This document shows positions 28,401-42,236 of a DNA stretch of 64,000 bases, in pieces. The position numbers were made by a program, and so were the translations under genes. Each line of letters opens with the position of its first letter. Position 1 is the first letter of the stretch. Location of the stretch: assembly GCA_018389105.1 (NCBI GenBank), contig JACATO010001118.1, positions 124,001-188,000 of the forward strand, written 5' to 3'. The notes beneath the pieces are model-generated. The model made no database searches. It was not told the DNA's origin and saw nothing but the letters and a program-made list of their open reading frames with translations. The stretch is from Nautilus pompilius. Lineage: Eukaryota; Mollusca; Cephalopoda; Nautilida; Nautilidae.

Positions 28401-31400
28401 TCTACAGGTGGTGCGATTTGTCTTGGTTTTGACAAATTATAATTTACCGATTGCACAATGATAACGCTCTCCTTTTAGTGCTATCTCGCATCAAACCAAT
28501 GATCAGTACATAATACACGTGTATAAGGTGTTTTACTGATTATTTCGTGTTTTTTAAGTAGCGTTTATGAAGGTTTTTTTGCAGAATTGATTCTACACTA
28601 AAATAATCAGATTATTGATTTCCCACCAAAAGTATTTCTTTCCTCCAGTTTTCAAGCATAAGCAACCATCCAATGTGTATGTGTATGAGAGACTGAGTGT
28701 GCGTGTATGAGTGAGTGTTTGAGAGTGATGTGAGTGATGTCAGTGTCTGTGAGTGAGTGTGAGTGAGTGTTTGAGTGTCCTTGATAGTGAGTGTGAGTGA
28801 GTGTTTGAGAGTGATGATGGGTGCGAGCGTCTGAGTGCATGTGAATGTGAGGGAATGTCTGTGAGAGTGAGTGTGTGAGTGAGAGTGATGTGTGTGAGTG
28901 TGTGTATTTTAAATGAAATCATGCAGTAGTTCAGCATCGACTTGATTTGTCTGTCTGTTGAATTCCTGACAAGAATTGCGAAAGAAGTTTAAAACCTATT
29001 TCATGGCAATTCACGCACGGCCGTGCAAACCTGCGTCTAAAATTAAAAAAAAAGTTTATTCATTAATATCGATGATTTTAATATCTATCAGGTCGTTACA
29101 ATAGTTTGTCGGCTTTAATATTATGTTAATTTGGGGTTAATTTTTTGCATGCTTGTGAAGGTTTATGTAGATAAGTTATATATCGTTTTGTAGAGTGTGC
29201 TTTGGCAGACATTATGTAAAACCAACTTTTTAGAAATCATAAAATGGATATTTGTTTCAGGGTTCTGAGTGAAGCATGGATAGGAAAGTTTTTCATGCCA
29301 TTTTGCTTCACGAGTTCAAATTAGGCCACAAAGCGAGCGAGGCAACTCGTAACATTAAGCAGGCGTGGGGCGAGAACAGAAAATGAGCGCACAGTACAAC
29401 TATTGTTTGCAAAGTTTCGATCAAGAGATGAGAGCCTCGAAGATAAGGAACATAGCGGACGTCCTTCCGGCTGTTATGACGACCGTCTGAAAGCTTCATT
29501 TGAAGCCGATCGAAGAAAAACAGTGCGAGAAATTTCTGGAGAGCTTGACGTAAGCACTGCAACTGGTTCCCGGCATCTTGATGCAATTGGGAAGATGAAA
29601 AGGCTGGACAAGTGGGTGCGTCACAAGTTGAATGAACAACAACAAAATTGTTGATTGGAGATCCGCTCTTCGCTTGTCATAAGAAACAAAACCTGGCAAA
29701 ACCACCACAGCTGAAAGGTACTGTCGTGAATTAAACGTTGTTCATCAGAAACTCTCCCAACGACAGCCGGCATTGGTGAGTCAAAGGGGCCCAATCCCGC
29801 TCCATGATAATGCTCGTCCTCATGTTGCAAAAGTGACTCTTCAGAAACTGAACACGTTGGGGTACGAAGTTCTCCCTCACCCAGCCCTCTATTCACCAGA
29901 CCTTTCTCCCAGAGATACCACCTTTTCAAACACCTCGACAGCTTCCTCCGTATGAAATCCTTTCCCAATCAAGCAGCAATTGAAACCGCCTTCCAACAGT
30001 TTATCGACTCCAGAAATTCAGATTTTTTTCAAAATGGTATAAATATGTTTGTAATGTATCGATTGTACTGGAACTTACTTTGATTAATAAACATCACGTT
30101 CAACAGCGATATGAAGTCTCATTGTTGCAGTAAAATATCCGACAGAACATTTGTAACAACCTGATACTTTCAGGACCACTGTATTGAGAAAATCACTAGA
30201 ATGATTTGCGTTTTTTTGTATCATGCATCGTTTATCTGATAGTTTTAAATAGCAGTACGCCACTAAACCTGGCTCAGTCCGGCGACACCGAACTCGGGAA
30301 CAGTTCGTGACGATAAAATAGCGTTAGAATTTATTTTTCTTAAACGAGAGACAACGATTCTCCAGTTAATTCGCTTGTCGAGTGACGAGTTACTGCTGAA
30401 GCAACGCACTCGTTCCGCGTTTTTCCCATGGCCGAGGCTCGAATCTCACAGGCTATTTAATCACATTTAAAACAGAAAAGTATCATAAAGTTGCCTATTC
30501 TGAAGCATAGTTTTAAAGTTGCCGTCAAACTCTTCCTGCTCTGGCATTAAAGTGGGTTCCTTGGTTTTATACTTTAAATTATGCAAAGAAAACGAAAGAA
30601 AGTGAGTAAAAAGACCTAAATTATAAAGATGTTTTATAAATTAGCTTCAGTATTGTACACACCGGTAGGTGCCATCTCTCCTACGTAGGCTTTTCACGGA
30701 TGCTCTGATTTTGCTTGATAAAAAAAGAGACGCCTTCTACGCTTGAGTGGGTGGGGGTTGTCGGATTCGCTTTTGCTCGTGTGCGCACCTGCCTGGGCTA
30801 CTTGAGCCGAACAGCCGATATTTCGGGGCACCCTAGGCCGATCTGCTGACTTCCCTCGCCAGCAGAGCACGTAGAAATGGGAAATTATTTGCTGCTGTTG
30901 TTCCAAACGTTGGTAAGATTTCGGTAGTTCCAGCAATTATTTCGCCAACCGCACTGTCAAAGAAACCTTACTTGAAAATGCGCAAAAATCTCCCACTCAA
31001 CAAATTGGAAATGTCCATCGATTATTTTGTTTACCGAGAGTCAGATTTATTCGAAAACAAACCTTTGCCGGCGGGTGTAGAAGAATATTCTCTGGGGCAA
31101 CGTGAAGTGGAACTAACGTATTTTAAAACGTCTTAGTTTATTGCGTCTGTTTTAAGCTAGTAAAGTCAGTTAGCGAAATTATACACGGTGCTGTCATTTT
31201 ATTTGGCTACCCTTATTATTACAACGTTTTTCTTTGACCCTTTAACCGATATTCTCCCATTAGTTTGGATCTCTGTCAATAGCGAAGCGATAAATTCCTT
31301 ATTTATTCTTTCGGTTACTTAATTGCTGTTGCTTTTCTGTCCTCAGACTCAACGATCATTTCGGTTAGGCAATAGTTTTATTACATCAGGCTGTTACAGA

Positions 31401-32436
31401 AAACAGAGAATAAAGAAAGCAGTAGTGAAATTCTTAGTAACTACTTACTCCGGCCACTTTTTTTCAGCACAAAGGGATCTCTGCCCCGTTTGGTATTAAA
31501 TCATTGAGATTTTGTATCACGGGTTTATCCAGGTTGCTCATTTCCATTATGAGAATGTTTCATTTCATTCCATGATAATGGCGAGACATGGATCGGGTGC
31601 ACATAGCTGATGATCAGAATACTAAATCGAATTTATATCAACTTTGGGTACCCAGAGTAGAGGTTGAATGCCTGGCGTAACACTATTATTCTGAGGAATA
31701 TGAGTATCGAATATCAGTGTCTGTTGATGCAGTGGTAGAATGTCTATCAAATGACAATGTATCCGACAGAATTGATTTGAGAGATACCAATTCTGTTCTT
31801 CCATCCTGTAAAATAGCGGCCTCTGCCATGGTATTCCCATTTTTTTGTACTTGACTGTGCACTGAAAACATTGGATTGAATGTGGCTTTTGTTGCGTTTA
31901 CCCCGATCCCAACTTGGATCGCTGACATCTGGAATCATCGGAGAAGGGTACATGCTGCCAATACTCAATGGTATGGCCAAACGCTACCTGACCAAACCTC
32001 TCAAGTTGTTCTATGTTACTTGGACAGGAGGCAGGTCTTTTTACTCCATATCCTCTGTAGCCGAGATGGGGCAGATGATATTGGATCGTTCTTTAGCTTA
32101 TTACCTTTGCATGGGCGATGTCAGTTAGCAAGGTAATTTTGACCGTCAGTGCGGACATCAGGAGAACCCGCAGACAGGTCAATTTGCCACGGCAGTATTG
32201 TTCTCTTTTTGGGAATTTGCAATAATACTGACCACAGATCCACGAGAAGGGTCCAGATCTTTCGTTCACTCTGGCCGCACCCCGAGCAGCAGCCTGGAGT
32301 GCGACGTCAGGTGAAACAGGGAACGTTGGGAAATGTTCTCGCTTAACGGTAGGACGACATCATGCGCTAGGCCTGTCCACCTGGAATTCCGACATGGCTT
32401 GCTAGGGTTAGCTCACGGGTGACTTGTCAGATATCT

Positions 32437-32475
<39 letters not shown>

Positions 32476-32523
32476 ACTGACGTCATCTCTCTATGTACTG
32501 ATGTCATCCTCTCTCTCTCTCTC

Positions 32524-32591
<68 letters not shown>

Positions 32592-35500
32592 GGTCGGTCG
32601 CAGGAAGATCTCCACTCCCCCTGTTACGTCCCTGACGCTGAAGATACTCGAAGATGCGAAGGTTCCCACACTCCAAAGAAAACCCTGTTTCATTTTTGTT
32701 GTTGTTTTAGAACGGTTTTCCGACATCGTTTGAATCTCTAGCCATAGCTGGCTATCGCAAACTCCCCCGGTCTGTTTCGCTGTTCGAATCGTTCGAAAGA
32801 GCACAGATCGAATACATGAACAGGTGATGTTTCGCATCTTAAATAAAGCAAGCATCAACAACTCCCCTGCCCCGGACACCGTGATTTTTGGTTTTATCAG
32901 AATTTTATTTCCTGCTAAATAAATTCAAATCAAATCATGCCTACATCACCAGACACTCTTAATGGTTCTATGCTTTCTTTTTCTTTTGTCTTCTGACTTT
33001 TCTCTCCTCAAAAAGAATTAGCTTTTTTAAAATCAGAATGTGCATCTTCATGGCAGTGATGTTAAATTATCTGGAAATGAAAAACCCTGACTTTATATTA
33101 TCTTCGTTTTCTTTTATTATATTTAATTTTCGCAAACATAAAATATTTTCAAATATCTAAATGATAAACTGTTTTTATACACCTGGCGATTTGGTACCCT
33201 TCGGTAATTAGCGTCACGTGATTCCTTAGGGAGGTCAGCAGAGCACAGGCAAAGATGACGTATCCACTCTGGATCTGTTGGATATTTCTCGGTGCACGAA
33301 AGCCTAACCGAGTTCAGCAGCTTCATAAATAAAACTTTTAAAATTAATATATAAATCACCTGTAATCTCTACGGAAGGTATACAGGGCAGCATTAAATCG
33401 CCCTATACTTTTCATAGTTTCTCTGATACGATTTACCATAAAATGAATGAGACATTAGATTTGCATGTTTGTTCTAAACCACCTCGGCAATAACCGTAAT
33501 GATTTGCTAGACCTTCTGTTTGTACTATATATTTAGGGAGGCGTGGAAATTACTGTATATTTAACAAACACCTGACTTAATCTCCATTCTCTTATCTCTG
33601 TACACAAACATTCTACTGTTTTGAAGAATCTGCACTTTAGATATCTGTCTCTGTTAGCGATCACGAACAGAAAGTAGGAATACAATGTTGGTTGAGATTT
33701 TTTAAAAAATAAAAGTAAGACGGGACAGGGGATTCCGGGCGAAAAGCTTTGACCCTGCCTACCGATCAATTTATTTTAATGCTAAAAGCCTTCCTTTTCA
33801 ACAAAGCAGAGATTAAAGAGCCAAATATGGTTTATAATCTTATTTTTTGGTGGATAACCGCGTGAGATTCTATTTGACGCCTATGCTGCAATTAACATCC
33901 GTTTCCTTTTAAAAGGGGAAACAAGAGAGAAAGCGAGTTAAATATGCTAACAGCGTGAAATGCGTACCAATAAACATTTTAATAGATCCATGAAAGAAAG
34001 AAGGTCTTTTCGATTTTATATTACAGGTCAACCGCAAACATTATTTCTGCTTTCTCTCCTTCCCCGTTGTTTTAGTAAATGCAAAGCGAATATCAAACAT
34101 TATGGAAATGTCGGTGCAATTTTAAAAAAAACAACAGGTAAAAGAACCAGTCCTTACTCATCACCAAATTTAGAGTCCCTCCTTTGAATTTGTCCGTTGC
34201 AAACTTCCCATTATAGTAAAGACGAGTTTATACCGATAATATTTAAAGCCCTTTACCAGGCAAGGACAACTTTATCGCCGCCATGTATTCTGAACGGTTC
34301 TCAGGCGAAAGAAACGTGTCTTTGATTTCCTTAATTGTCAGCCAGCCAGAAAGAATTCATTAATACTACCCTTAAATCTGCTTTTACAATTAAGATGAAA
34401 TTAAACGACAAATGTCTGCGATTGCAAGAAATCATCAGCCCTGATTTATGACCGCTAATTAAACCCAGTGCGAGTTTATTTACCTAATATTATGGTAATA
34501 GGGTTGGTGATTTCATGATATTTATGTAAATAGACTTTAAGGCGAAAAAAACTAGCCAGAAATTATGCTTTCTGTTGTCGCTGTTATGATGTAAAGTCAG
34601 TGATAAATATGTAAAATATGTAAATGATCAACCGCAATTTTTTTTTTGGGTGATATCAGCATAAGCAAACATCTCCTGGAGCACATTTGGCATTTTCAAT
34701 TCGAACCTTCGAATAAAGAGTTTTCCCCATTATAAATACTGCAAAGTGTCAGAAATAGACACAAATAATGTCTAATGTTTTTATGTCTTAAACGTTTATT
34801 ATGCAATTTATCATTCAGAAGCCGTAGGATGCGGAGAGTCATCGTTATAGCGGCACAGAACTGAAAACGTGTATCGATGAGGATCACACAGTTAAAGAAC
34901 TTGAACACGATTCTGGCGACTTCAGTATCTCGATTAACTATTTTAAAAAAAATTTATTCATATCTTTCCATATCCTGAATTTAATCTTGTGAAACCAATC
35001 AAACATATTTCTATAACTTTTGCAGAACCAACAGTTTTCATCACTTTACAGAACAAAAAAAGAAAAAAGATAACGCATTACTGTTTATAACTTTATTCAA
35101 CGAACCTTCGTGTATTTTCGAAAACAGGTTTTGCTAATGAAATTAGTTCTTCAATATAAAAAAAAATTAAAGCTGTAACATACCAATAAGAATAGAGTAT
35201 TTGTAAATTATTTCTAAATATCAATTGCGTTGCCTTAGCTAGATTGTATTCATAGATACTACAATTTTATATTTGACAGCAAACAAATTTAACGGGACGA
35301 TAATTAAGGTCTGTCCCATTTTTCAGTTTATAACAAATAAACTTTAATTACATTATAATCATGGCTCACTATATATATTGCTGATAAATAGTGATTTGGT
35401 CTCTTGCATTTTTCTTTCTGTGTGATGACGAGCATATTTAACTAGACTTTAAGAATGAATGCTTTCGTGTCTTATCTGGAAGCATAATGCATTAACAGAT

Positions 35501-38500
35501 TCCATTTTCTAATTAACGCTTTCCTTCTTTGCTTAATCATATATTTCAATAATTAAAATTTAAAAAAAATTAAACAGTACTGCTTCATTGTATAATTCAT
35601 AGATTGAAAAAGCAAAGAAACGAAAGAATTCGTAAATATCGTAAAATCATTTCGGAAGATTTTAAAAGACAGCAACAAAAGATTTGTTGAGAATTTAAAT
35701 TATCAATTAGAGTTTAAATCCTAGAAAAAATAGCATAAAGTTATTATGAACATAAAGGAAATCATTATTCTGATTTGTTTGCTAACCACATGGAAACATG
35801 TCCCTCATAGTGTTTTTTTTTAACTATTTAAAATTTTTGTGTTTAATGCTAATTTCTAAACTCATAATAAAATTAGGCTAAGCTGGATAAAAATTTACAC
35901 TTTGGAATATTGAGAAAGCGTAGTGAGTAGATGAGAAATAACGTCTAGAAATTTCTTGAAAAGAATAATCACTCACTAGTCGCCAACATATAATAAGTTA
36001 ATATAGTTCATTTAAAATACCGGGTGGATTATTGTAGATGGAGTTAAGTTTGTTTTACTTACCATGGATGATGATGCTGTGAAAGGTAGCGCAGAAGATG
36101 GGGCGGAAATATATTTTCTGCAAAGTAGCTATTGCTTCTTTCTTAAAACCCGGTTAACGCTTCCACTGGTGACTGTTTTCACCGGCGAATTTTATTCTAA
36201 CCCGGCACAAGTTGTCGCCCTTTCCAACAGATTCCGGCTGAGAATAGCCGACCAGTAAGGGCTAGATCGTGTCTCTTAGGTAGACTTACTACCAGCGACA
36301 AACAGTTTCGCTCTGCGGCAGTCTTCTTGCCTTTAAAAGCCCAGTCTTCTCTCGTCTCTGTGGAAGAAGCTCTCATGTGCACGCGTAGAAAACGAGATTC
36401 TTTGTCCGCTTAACCATTTCGTTTCACCAGAACCTACGGGCAGGATGCGGCTGGCCAAACAGCCGATAGAAACCACGGACTTGTTGAGCTGACGAGAAAT
36501 TCAACGAAAGTAGATTTACTTCTCGCGGTAAATTAAACCGTTCTCGTTTATCCATTAGATGCTTCTATTTATGCTATAAAAAATATGGCCGAGTTAATAG
36601 CCTTTCCCTAACTTCCCCCCTCTCAAAAGATCCCCGCACAGCTTCGTGTATCTCGGGAAGGGGCTTAGAACGGAAGCGGTCGCAGAGCGGAGAGACGGCC
36701 TGGCTGACTTCACTAACCCGGTGAATATACGCAGGTTTACTCTTGGGTTTTTTGACCACCCCACCAGCTTTAAAAAGCGAATGTGCGGTCTCGTAACAAA
36801 AAAAAAATAAAACAGGTACGCAAATATATAGAACAAAATGAAAAGATTCAAGAGCATCTATACACCTGGCAATTATGTCACGAGAGCATTTACTTTATTC
36901 TCCCCATAAACGTTAGTTATAGGTAGACTGGTAGTCATGAGTACACCGTCCACACTTAATAATTGTATTGTCGAGCTCTTCTTACGCAAGGCTGATTTTC
37001 ACCGAAAAATACCTTTTTATTAAAATTGTCCGATGCATTTTATTGGTAACTCCATAATTATGACAGCCAGTGTACTTTGGCTCCTGTTCTACCTCCTACA
37101 GAATTAAATGCAATGTAAGCAATGCCAAAATCCTTCAGCGCTGCCAGAGATGTGTACACGGAAAATTGGTAAGGTCTGCATTCTTTCTCGCGAAAGTGTG
37201 GATTGAATTGATTTGGAAGGATTTCTCTACTTTCCCATCCAAGATCCGCAGTTGTCGCGTTTTGGATCTCAGTTGTGCGTCGGACAGACAAAACAGAAAC
37301 TAAAGATGCACAAAATACTTCTAAGAAAACTGCCACTGGTGCTGGTGTTTTGGAGGCAGTGGTTAAAGAGCCGAATGTCCTCAGAGGATCATGTACGATA
37401 CTGATTTGTTGGATATATTTTCGTCAATAAACAAATTTTGCTTTCTTGGCAGTACGACTCTGCCGGCGGAAATTTCTTCAAGGGTTAAAATCCATGACAT
37501 GTGATTCACAAGATATACATAATTTCATACGAGTCATGTGCGTATGTTTAGCAACAAACGATAAGGTAGAGGGGAAATTGTAATACTTTTAGCAAGTGAG
37601 GGTCACGTGAGTTATTTAATTGCAAACCGTAACTGTCGTTTTATTGTAGGATGGAGCACTTCTCTTATTGTAATAGACTTCTGCCATAAAAAACATATTT
37701 TTTGTTGAGAATTATAAAAAGGTATGCTTGACTTCCGCTCATTAAAATGATTATGGTCAATGTTTTTTCTATTACTTGTAGACAAATGATATTTTTTTTC
37801 AAAAGTTTTTACAAGTAAAAACTATTTTTGGTAAAAATGTGCTAACTCGGTATTAATTTGTGTTATCTTTCTTTGAAGATGAACCACTGCGATTTAAAGA
37901 GGTTAATCATTTAAGAACAAAGGCAAACAAATCAAAGATGTAATCAGAATATACAGCGGTGTGCAAAAGTCTTGCATAAATTACAAATATTAGAAAATAT
38001 ATTTTGTGCTATAATAGTTCAGGATAGTAGAATATAAATATGAAAATCTGTCATTTTCCACTATTCTGATTCATTTTTGTTCAATATAGTGATGCCGAGA
38101 GCCCGATATTTGACCTGCGGGCCACAATCGTTCGCATCAAAGAAGATGGGGAAACTGAGTGGGTCATTGCGGATCGTGTCGATTGCAATCAGTCGACGAT
38201 ATCTCGCACCCTTAAACGTTGGAAGGCCGGTGGGAGCCTAATTTCGAAACGTGGAGCCGGCAGACCGCGGAAAACGACGGCTCGACAGGATGGTCTGATC
38301 GCCTGCGTGTCGAAACTCGGACCGATTCCGCACTTCCACCGACATCCAGACCGGCTTGTCGAGGTAGCATGGAATCCAGTTGGCCTCGTGCACCATCAGA
38401 CGGCGTTTGATCCACATGGGACTGTTCGGGCGATCGGCACAGAAGAAGCCGTTCATCAGTCTGGACAATCGTCGAAAGCGAATGCAGTGGGCTCGCGACC

Positions 38501-41500
38501 ATCTCCACTGGACCGTGGCCAAGTGGTCTCGAGTGTTGTTTTCCGACGAAAGCAAATTCGTGAAGGTCCACTCGACGGGTCGGGTGTACGTTCGGCGATC
38601 TGTGTCCGAGAAATACCAGCCTAGTTGCACTCGACCGACTCTGCAGACAGGGGAGATTCGGCCATGGTTTGGGGCTGCTCTCAATCGTCCGGTGTCGGTC
38701 CGTTGCATCACGTGGAGGGTCGAATGAATGCTCATGACTATGCTAAGATCGTCTCGGTTATTGTCGAACCGTGTATGTGTGACCACATGCCCCTGACGGC
38801 CATTTATCAGCAGGACAACGCCCCATCCACACAGCTGGGAGTGTCAAGGCCTTGATGGCAGAGTTGCCAATCCCTCTCGTCGACTGGCCGGCTCAAAGCC
38901 CGGATCTCACTCCCATCGTAAACATTTGGCACTCGATTAAACTCCGCGTTAGTGCCAAGAAACCGAAAAATAAAACCGATTTGAAACGGAAAATCGAGGA
39001 AGCCTGGTCGGAGTTCAGTAGTGACAATTGTCAGTGTTTGGTAGCCAGCATGCCTCGTTGTTGTGAACAAGTTATCAAGAATTTTGGATACTGGAATTGA
39101 ATCTGAATTGATTAGACAGCTGTCTAGATTTTATGCAACACTTTTGCACTCGTTGATTTGATGCAAATGATTTTCTAAAAATTATAACTTTTCTTACAAT
39201 GGAACAATATTCCTGATATTATTGGAATAGATGCACAACAGTAATATAGAAATACTTTAATGAACAAGATTTGGTAACAACTGCTTTCGACAAAATGCGA
39301 GCTAATTTACAGGAAAAATTATTTTTATGCAAGACTTTTGCACACCACTGTATATCCCCCTGCTAAGGTTAGATAAAGATTGCACTATTATTGACTTGTT
39401 TCCATCCAACCATACAAAGTTAGTCTCAACATTTCTGCTTTGTCAGTTACCAAGTTTTGTTAACTTACATTTGCTGTCACGTTTTAGCACAACCTTTGAA
39501 CCATTCCTCTATATCCATTAATACTGTGTTCAAGATAAACGCATTTTTTTTTTAAAAAAAGACCTTAACTAAATAACACAGGGTTAGCTTTTTTAAATGT
39601 AAGATCATGAATAAGTTGCTCTACTTTCTTTAATAGATAAGAAGTACAAAACAGAATAAACACCTAATCACCTGTTTCTGCTTTATCTAGTCAACGCTAG
39701 GCTCACCATCAAAACTCCAGCTCGCTGGCGCACCGACCCTGGTTCGCTACTTCCAGCGATTTTACATACGTTTTCTGAATACGACTGACGTAGAGAGCGA
39801 AACCGGCCACAATTTCCTTTCGTACGCTTCCGCAGTTTGATCTGTCGGAGAATCGAACAAAACTAACCGAAGTCAACTAGGAGTTTTAGTCAGTACAATG
39901 AGCGATGTTGAAGTACCTTACTTCCTTGGAATAATATCTAAAGGCTCATATGATCAAAGTCTGATGCAGAAACCTGTTTGTCTTTAAAGCATTAGTCGTC
40001 AAATTTTTCGAAAAGGTTCGCTTCTAAATCTAAAGACTGACGAATCTTAAAATTTATCTGGAGGATGGACATGCCTACCATCCATGTTTCATGACTGCAA
40101 TAAAGAACCAGGAAGCTGTCGATGTAGTAGATCTATATAGTGAAGTCAATAAATTCCACGTAAACTCCATGTGAAGATATTATTTTAGTTGGAAACAATG
40201 CATGGAGGAATTATATATCAGTGCACTGTAGCACGATCAGATCTTGTCTCGATATGCTTGTTTCCTAGATCCGTTAAGACAAGATCTAGTTGAAGGTATC
40301 AGTGTATCAGTTAACACACAAGGTATAGGTGCTGGTGTCGGTTTCGTGTATCCGTTAAGATACTGCAGGTATCAGAGTATCAGTTAACATAAGGTATAGA
40401 TGCTGGTGTCGGTTTCGTGTCGAGGCCGCTACTTTTCATGACCACTGGAGAATTCTGATAGTTGCATTAATCAGTATAACAGCTGTGCTGGAGAATTAAC
40501 CATTTGCATGAGAAAATACGACCACACATGTCCACCTAGCTTCTTGGATTAGTCTGTTTTTCTATGGAGTTTTCATACGTAGGATCTTTTGATCTAATCA
40601 ACATTGTACAAATTTCTGGACAGACAGTGCATGTAAATCTGTTAACTGGATAATTACTTCCGGGAAGCTGGACATTTTAGCACTTACAGTTTTCCTCTTC
40701 AGAGAACCACTCAGTCAAGATGTTTATCTTAGTAGACCCCTCCCCACGCAAAAAAAAAAAAAAATTCGCCAAGATGGAAGACCATTGTCTGGGAAACACT
40801 TAAACAGAAGACTTTATAACAGCTCTCTGTTATTAACTTCGACCTACTTACCACCCTGATCATCGAATTGCAAGACATCGAGATAGATAATCCCGTATCG
40901 CACGAAGGATAACAGTCGATCGTTAGTTTTATGACTATATGAAAACCCACCCCGCACCAGCTTTACTTTCTTGGCATACATGTGGCATTTATCCGGCATT
41001 TGCTTCTTTTGAGGGTTTTACTTTCTGTTCACAGACAAAGTCGAACTGTCGGAGGAGAAGCGGCTGATCAAAAGTCTGCTGCAGCAGTACCAGTCCGCTG
41101 GTAAAACCGGACGGCCCGTCAACGACCCAAACGATACGGTCTCCGTGCAGTACGGAATCAGTCTCATCCAGATACTGGATCTGGACGAACGAAACCAGAT
41201 CCTTACTACCAACGTCTGGATCACTTACGTAAGTAAGAGCACGAGTGGCTCTCATGTGACAAGTGGTCACTCGGCACACCACACATGCATTGCAATAATG
41301 ATAGCCATGTGAGAGAGTAATCCCTAACAGTCACATCAAACATATGCTAAATTCTAATTATTTTAATTCAATAATTTTATTAAAATATTAGTTATAGTTA
41401 AATATTAATTACTTACATCCTCATATAAATTTAGATAGTTGTTATTTACCCTAGTTTAATTTAAAAGTTTAAAATATTTATTTCAAATGTTTCCCTAAAT

Positions 41501-42204
41501 TTATTTTGAAGTTACTCTTTAATTTTTTTACTATTTAACATGAGATTATAATAAAACTTTTACAATCCATTTAGATACACATCAAGTTAACTTAGCAAAG
41601 GTTAATATAAAATAATGTTAGGCAGAACGAGACGCAAATGAAAAAAGTTGCTTCCAAAATAACAAAGAGGATTAAGGATAATGAAACATTTAAAAATTAT
41701 ATATATGTATAAAAGAGCTAATTATATTGGCGCATAATTATATGCAGATTGAGTATTATAGATAAAGAATTAAAATTTTCTTCCAAACTAAAATCTTCCA
41801 TATTTCCCCAAATAGTTAAACGTATCAAGATAATATGAAATGGTTCAATCTGATTCAAGTGCATATTAGTACATAATTATATCTGGCATACGTATTTGTT
41901 AGTTTTGTAATAATTTATTTATCATTTTTTAAAACAGTAAAGTTACTGTAAAAAAACGTAATTGAAAATGTGAGAAAAAAACCCCTATGAGATCAATGTT
42001 AAACCGGCCATGTTATAAACCAAACATGGCAAAATAAATAAACAACTTTTAAAAATATTAATCGCATAAGTAATATGATCAGCTTTTGTGACATTACTCT
42101 TTATATGTTTTGCATTTATTCCAGTCTTTTTCTTCGTACGACTATCCATCAGAGTATAGGCAGTTGTGCCTTCTTAAAGCTGTTACTGTTGACAAATTAG
42201 ACTT

Positions 42205-42236
<32 letters not shown>

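Larger units (their letters stand above)
29088..30164 (+). mobile_element. mariner element, internally deleted (1077 bp, TA target duplication)
   Basis: The ends are inverted repeats: TCAGGTCGTTACAATAG at 29088 and, on the other strand, TCAGGTTGTTACAAATG ending at 30164. Both continue to a common GTCGG, and both are flanked by TA (29086-29087 and 30165-30166). The element carries the two ends of a mariner transposase gene of the Hsmar1/cecropia-like type with the middle missing. It lies in intron 1 in the same orientation as the host gene. Confidence 0.88.
37954..39350 (+). mobile_element. Tc1-like DNA transposon, copy A (1397 bp, IR/DR ends, TA target duplication)
   Basis: Both ends are inverted copies of CAGCGGTGTGCAAAAGTC followed by TTGCATAAA (left 37954-37980, right 39324-39350 with one mismatch) and are flanked by TA (37952-37953 and 39351-39352), as in Tc1/mariner insertion. 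The right end has a second, inner copy of the motif (39129-39149), giving an inverted/direct-repeat end. The left end has only one copy; its outer motif is joined directly to sequence that follows the inner motif in copy B. The element encodes a frameshifted transposase and is inactive. It sits in intron 1, 1.7 kb before exon 2. Confidence 0.95.
25451..41034 (+). other. nAChR intron 1 (15.6 kb)
   Basis: GT-AG intron between the signal-peptide exon and exon 2. It holds a (TGAGTG)n array, a deleted mariner, a Tc1-like relic, a CT-rich tract with a CRE palindrome, Tc1-like copy A and a short tandem repeat. I found no further exon: exons 1 and 2 already join in phase with no family residues missing between them. 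The remaining sequence is AT-rich and unassigned. Confidence 0.85.
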
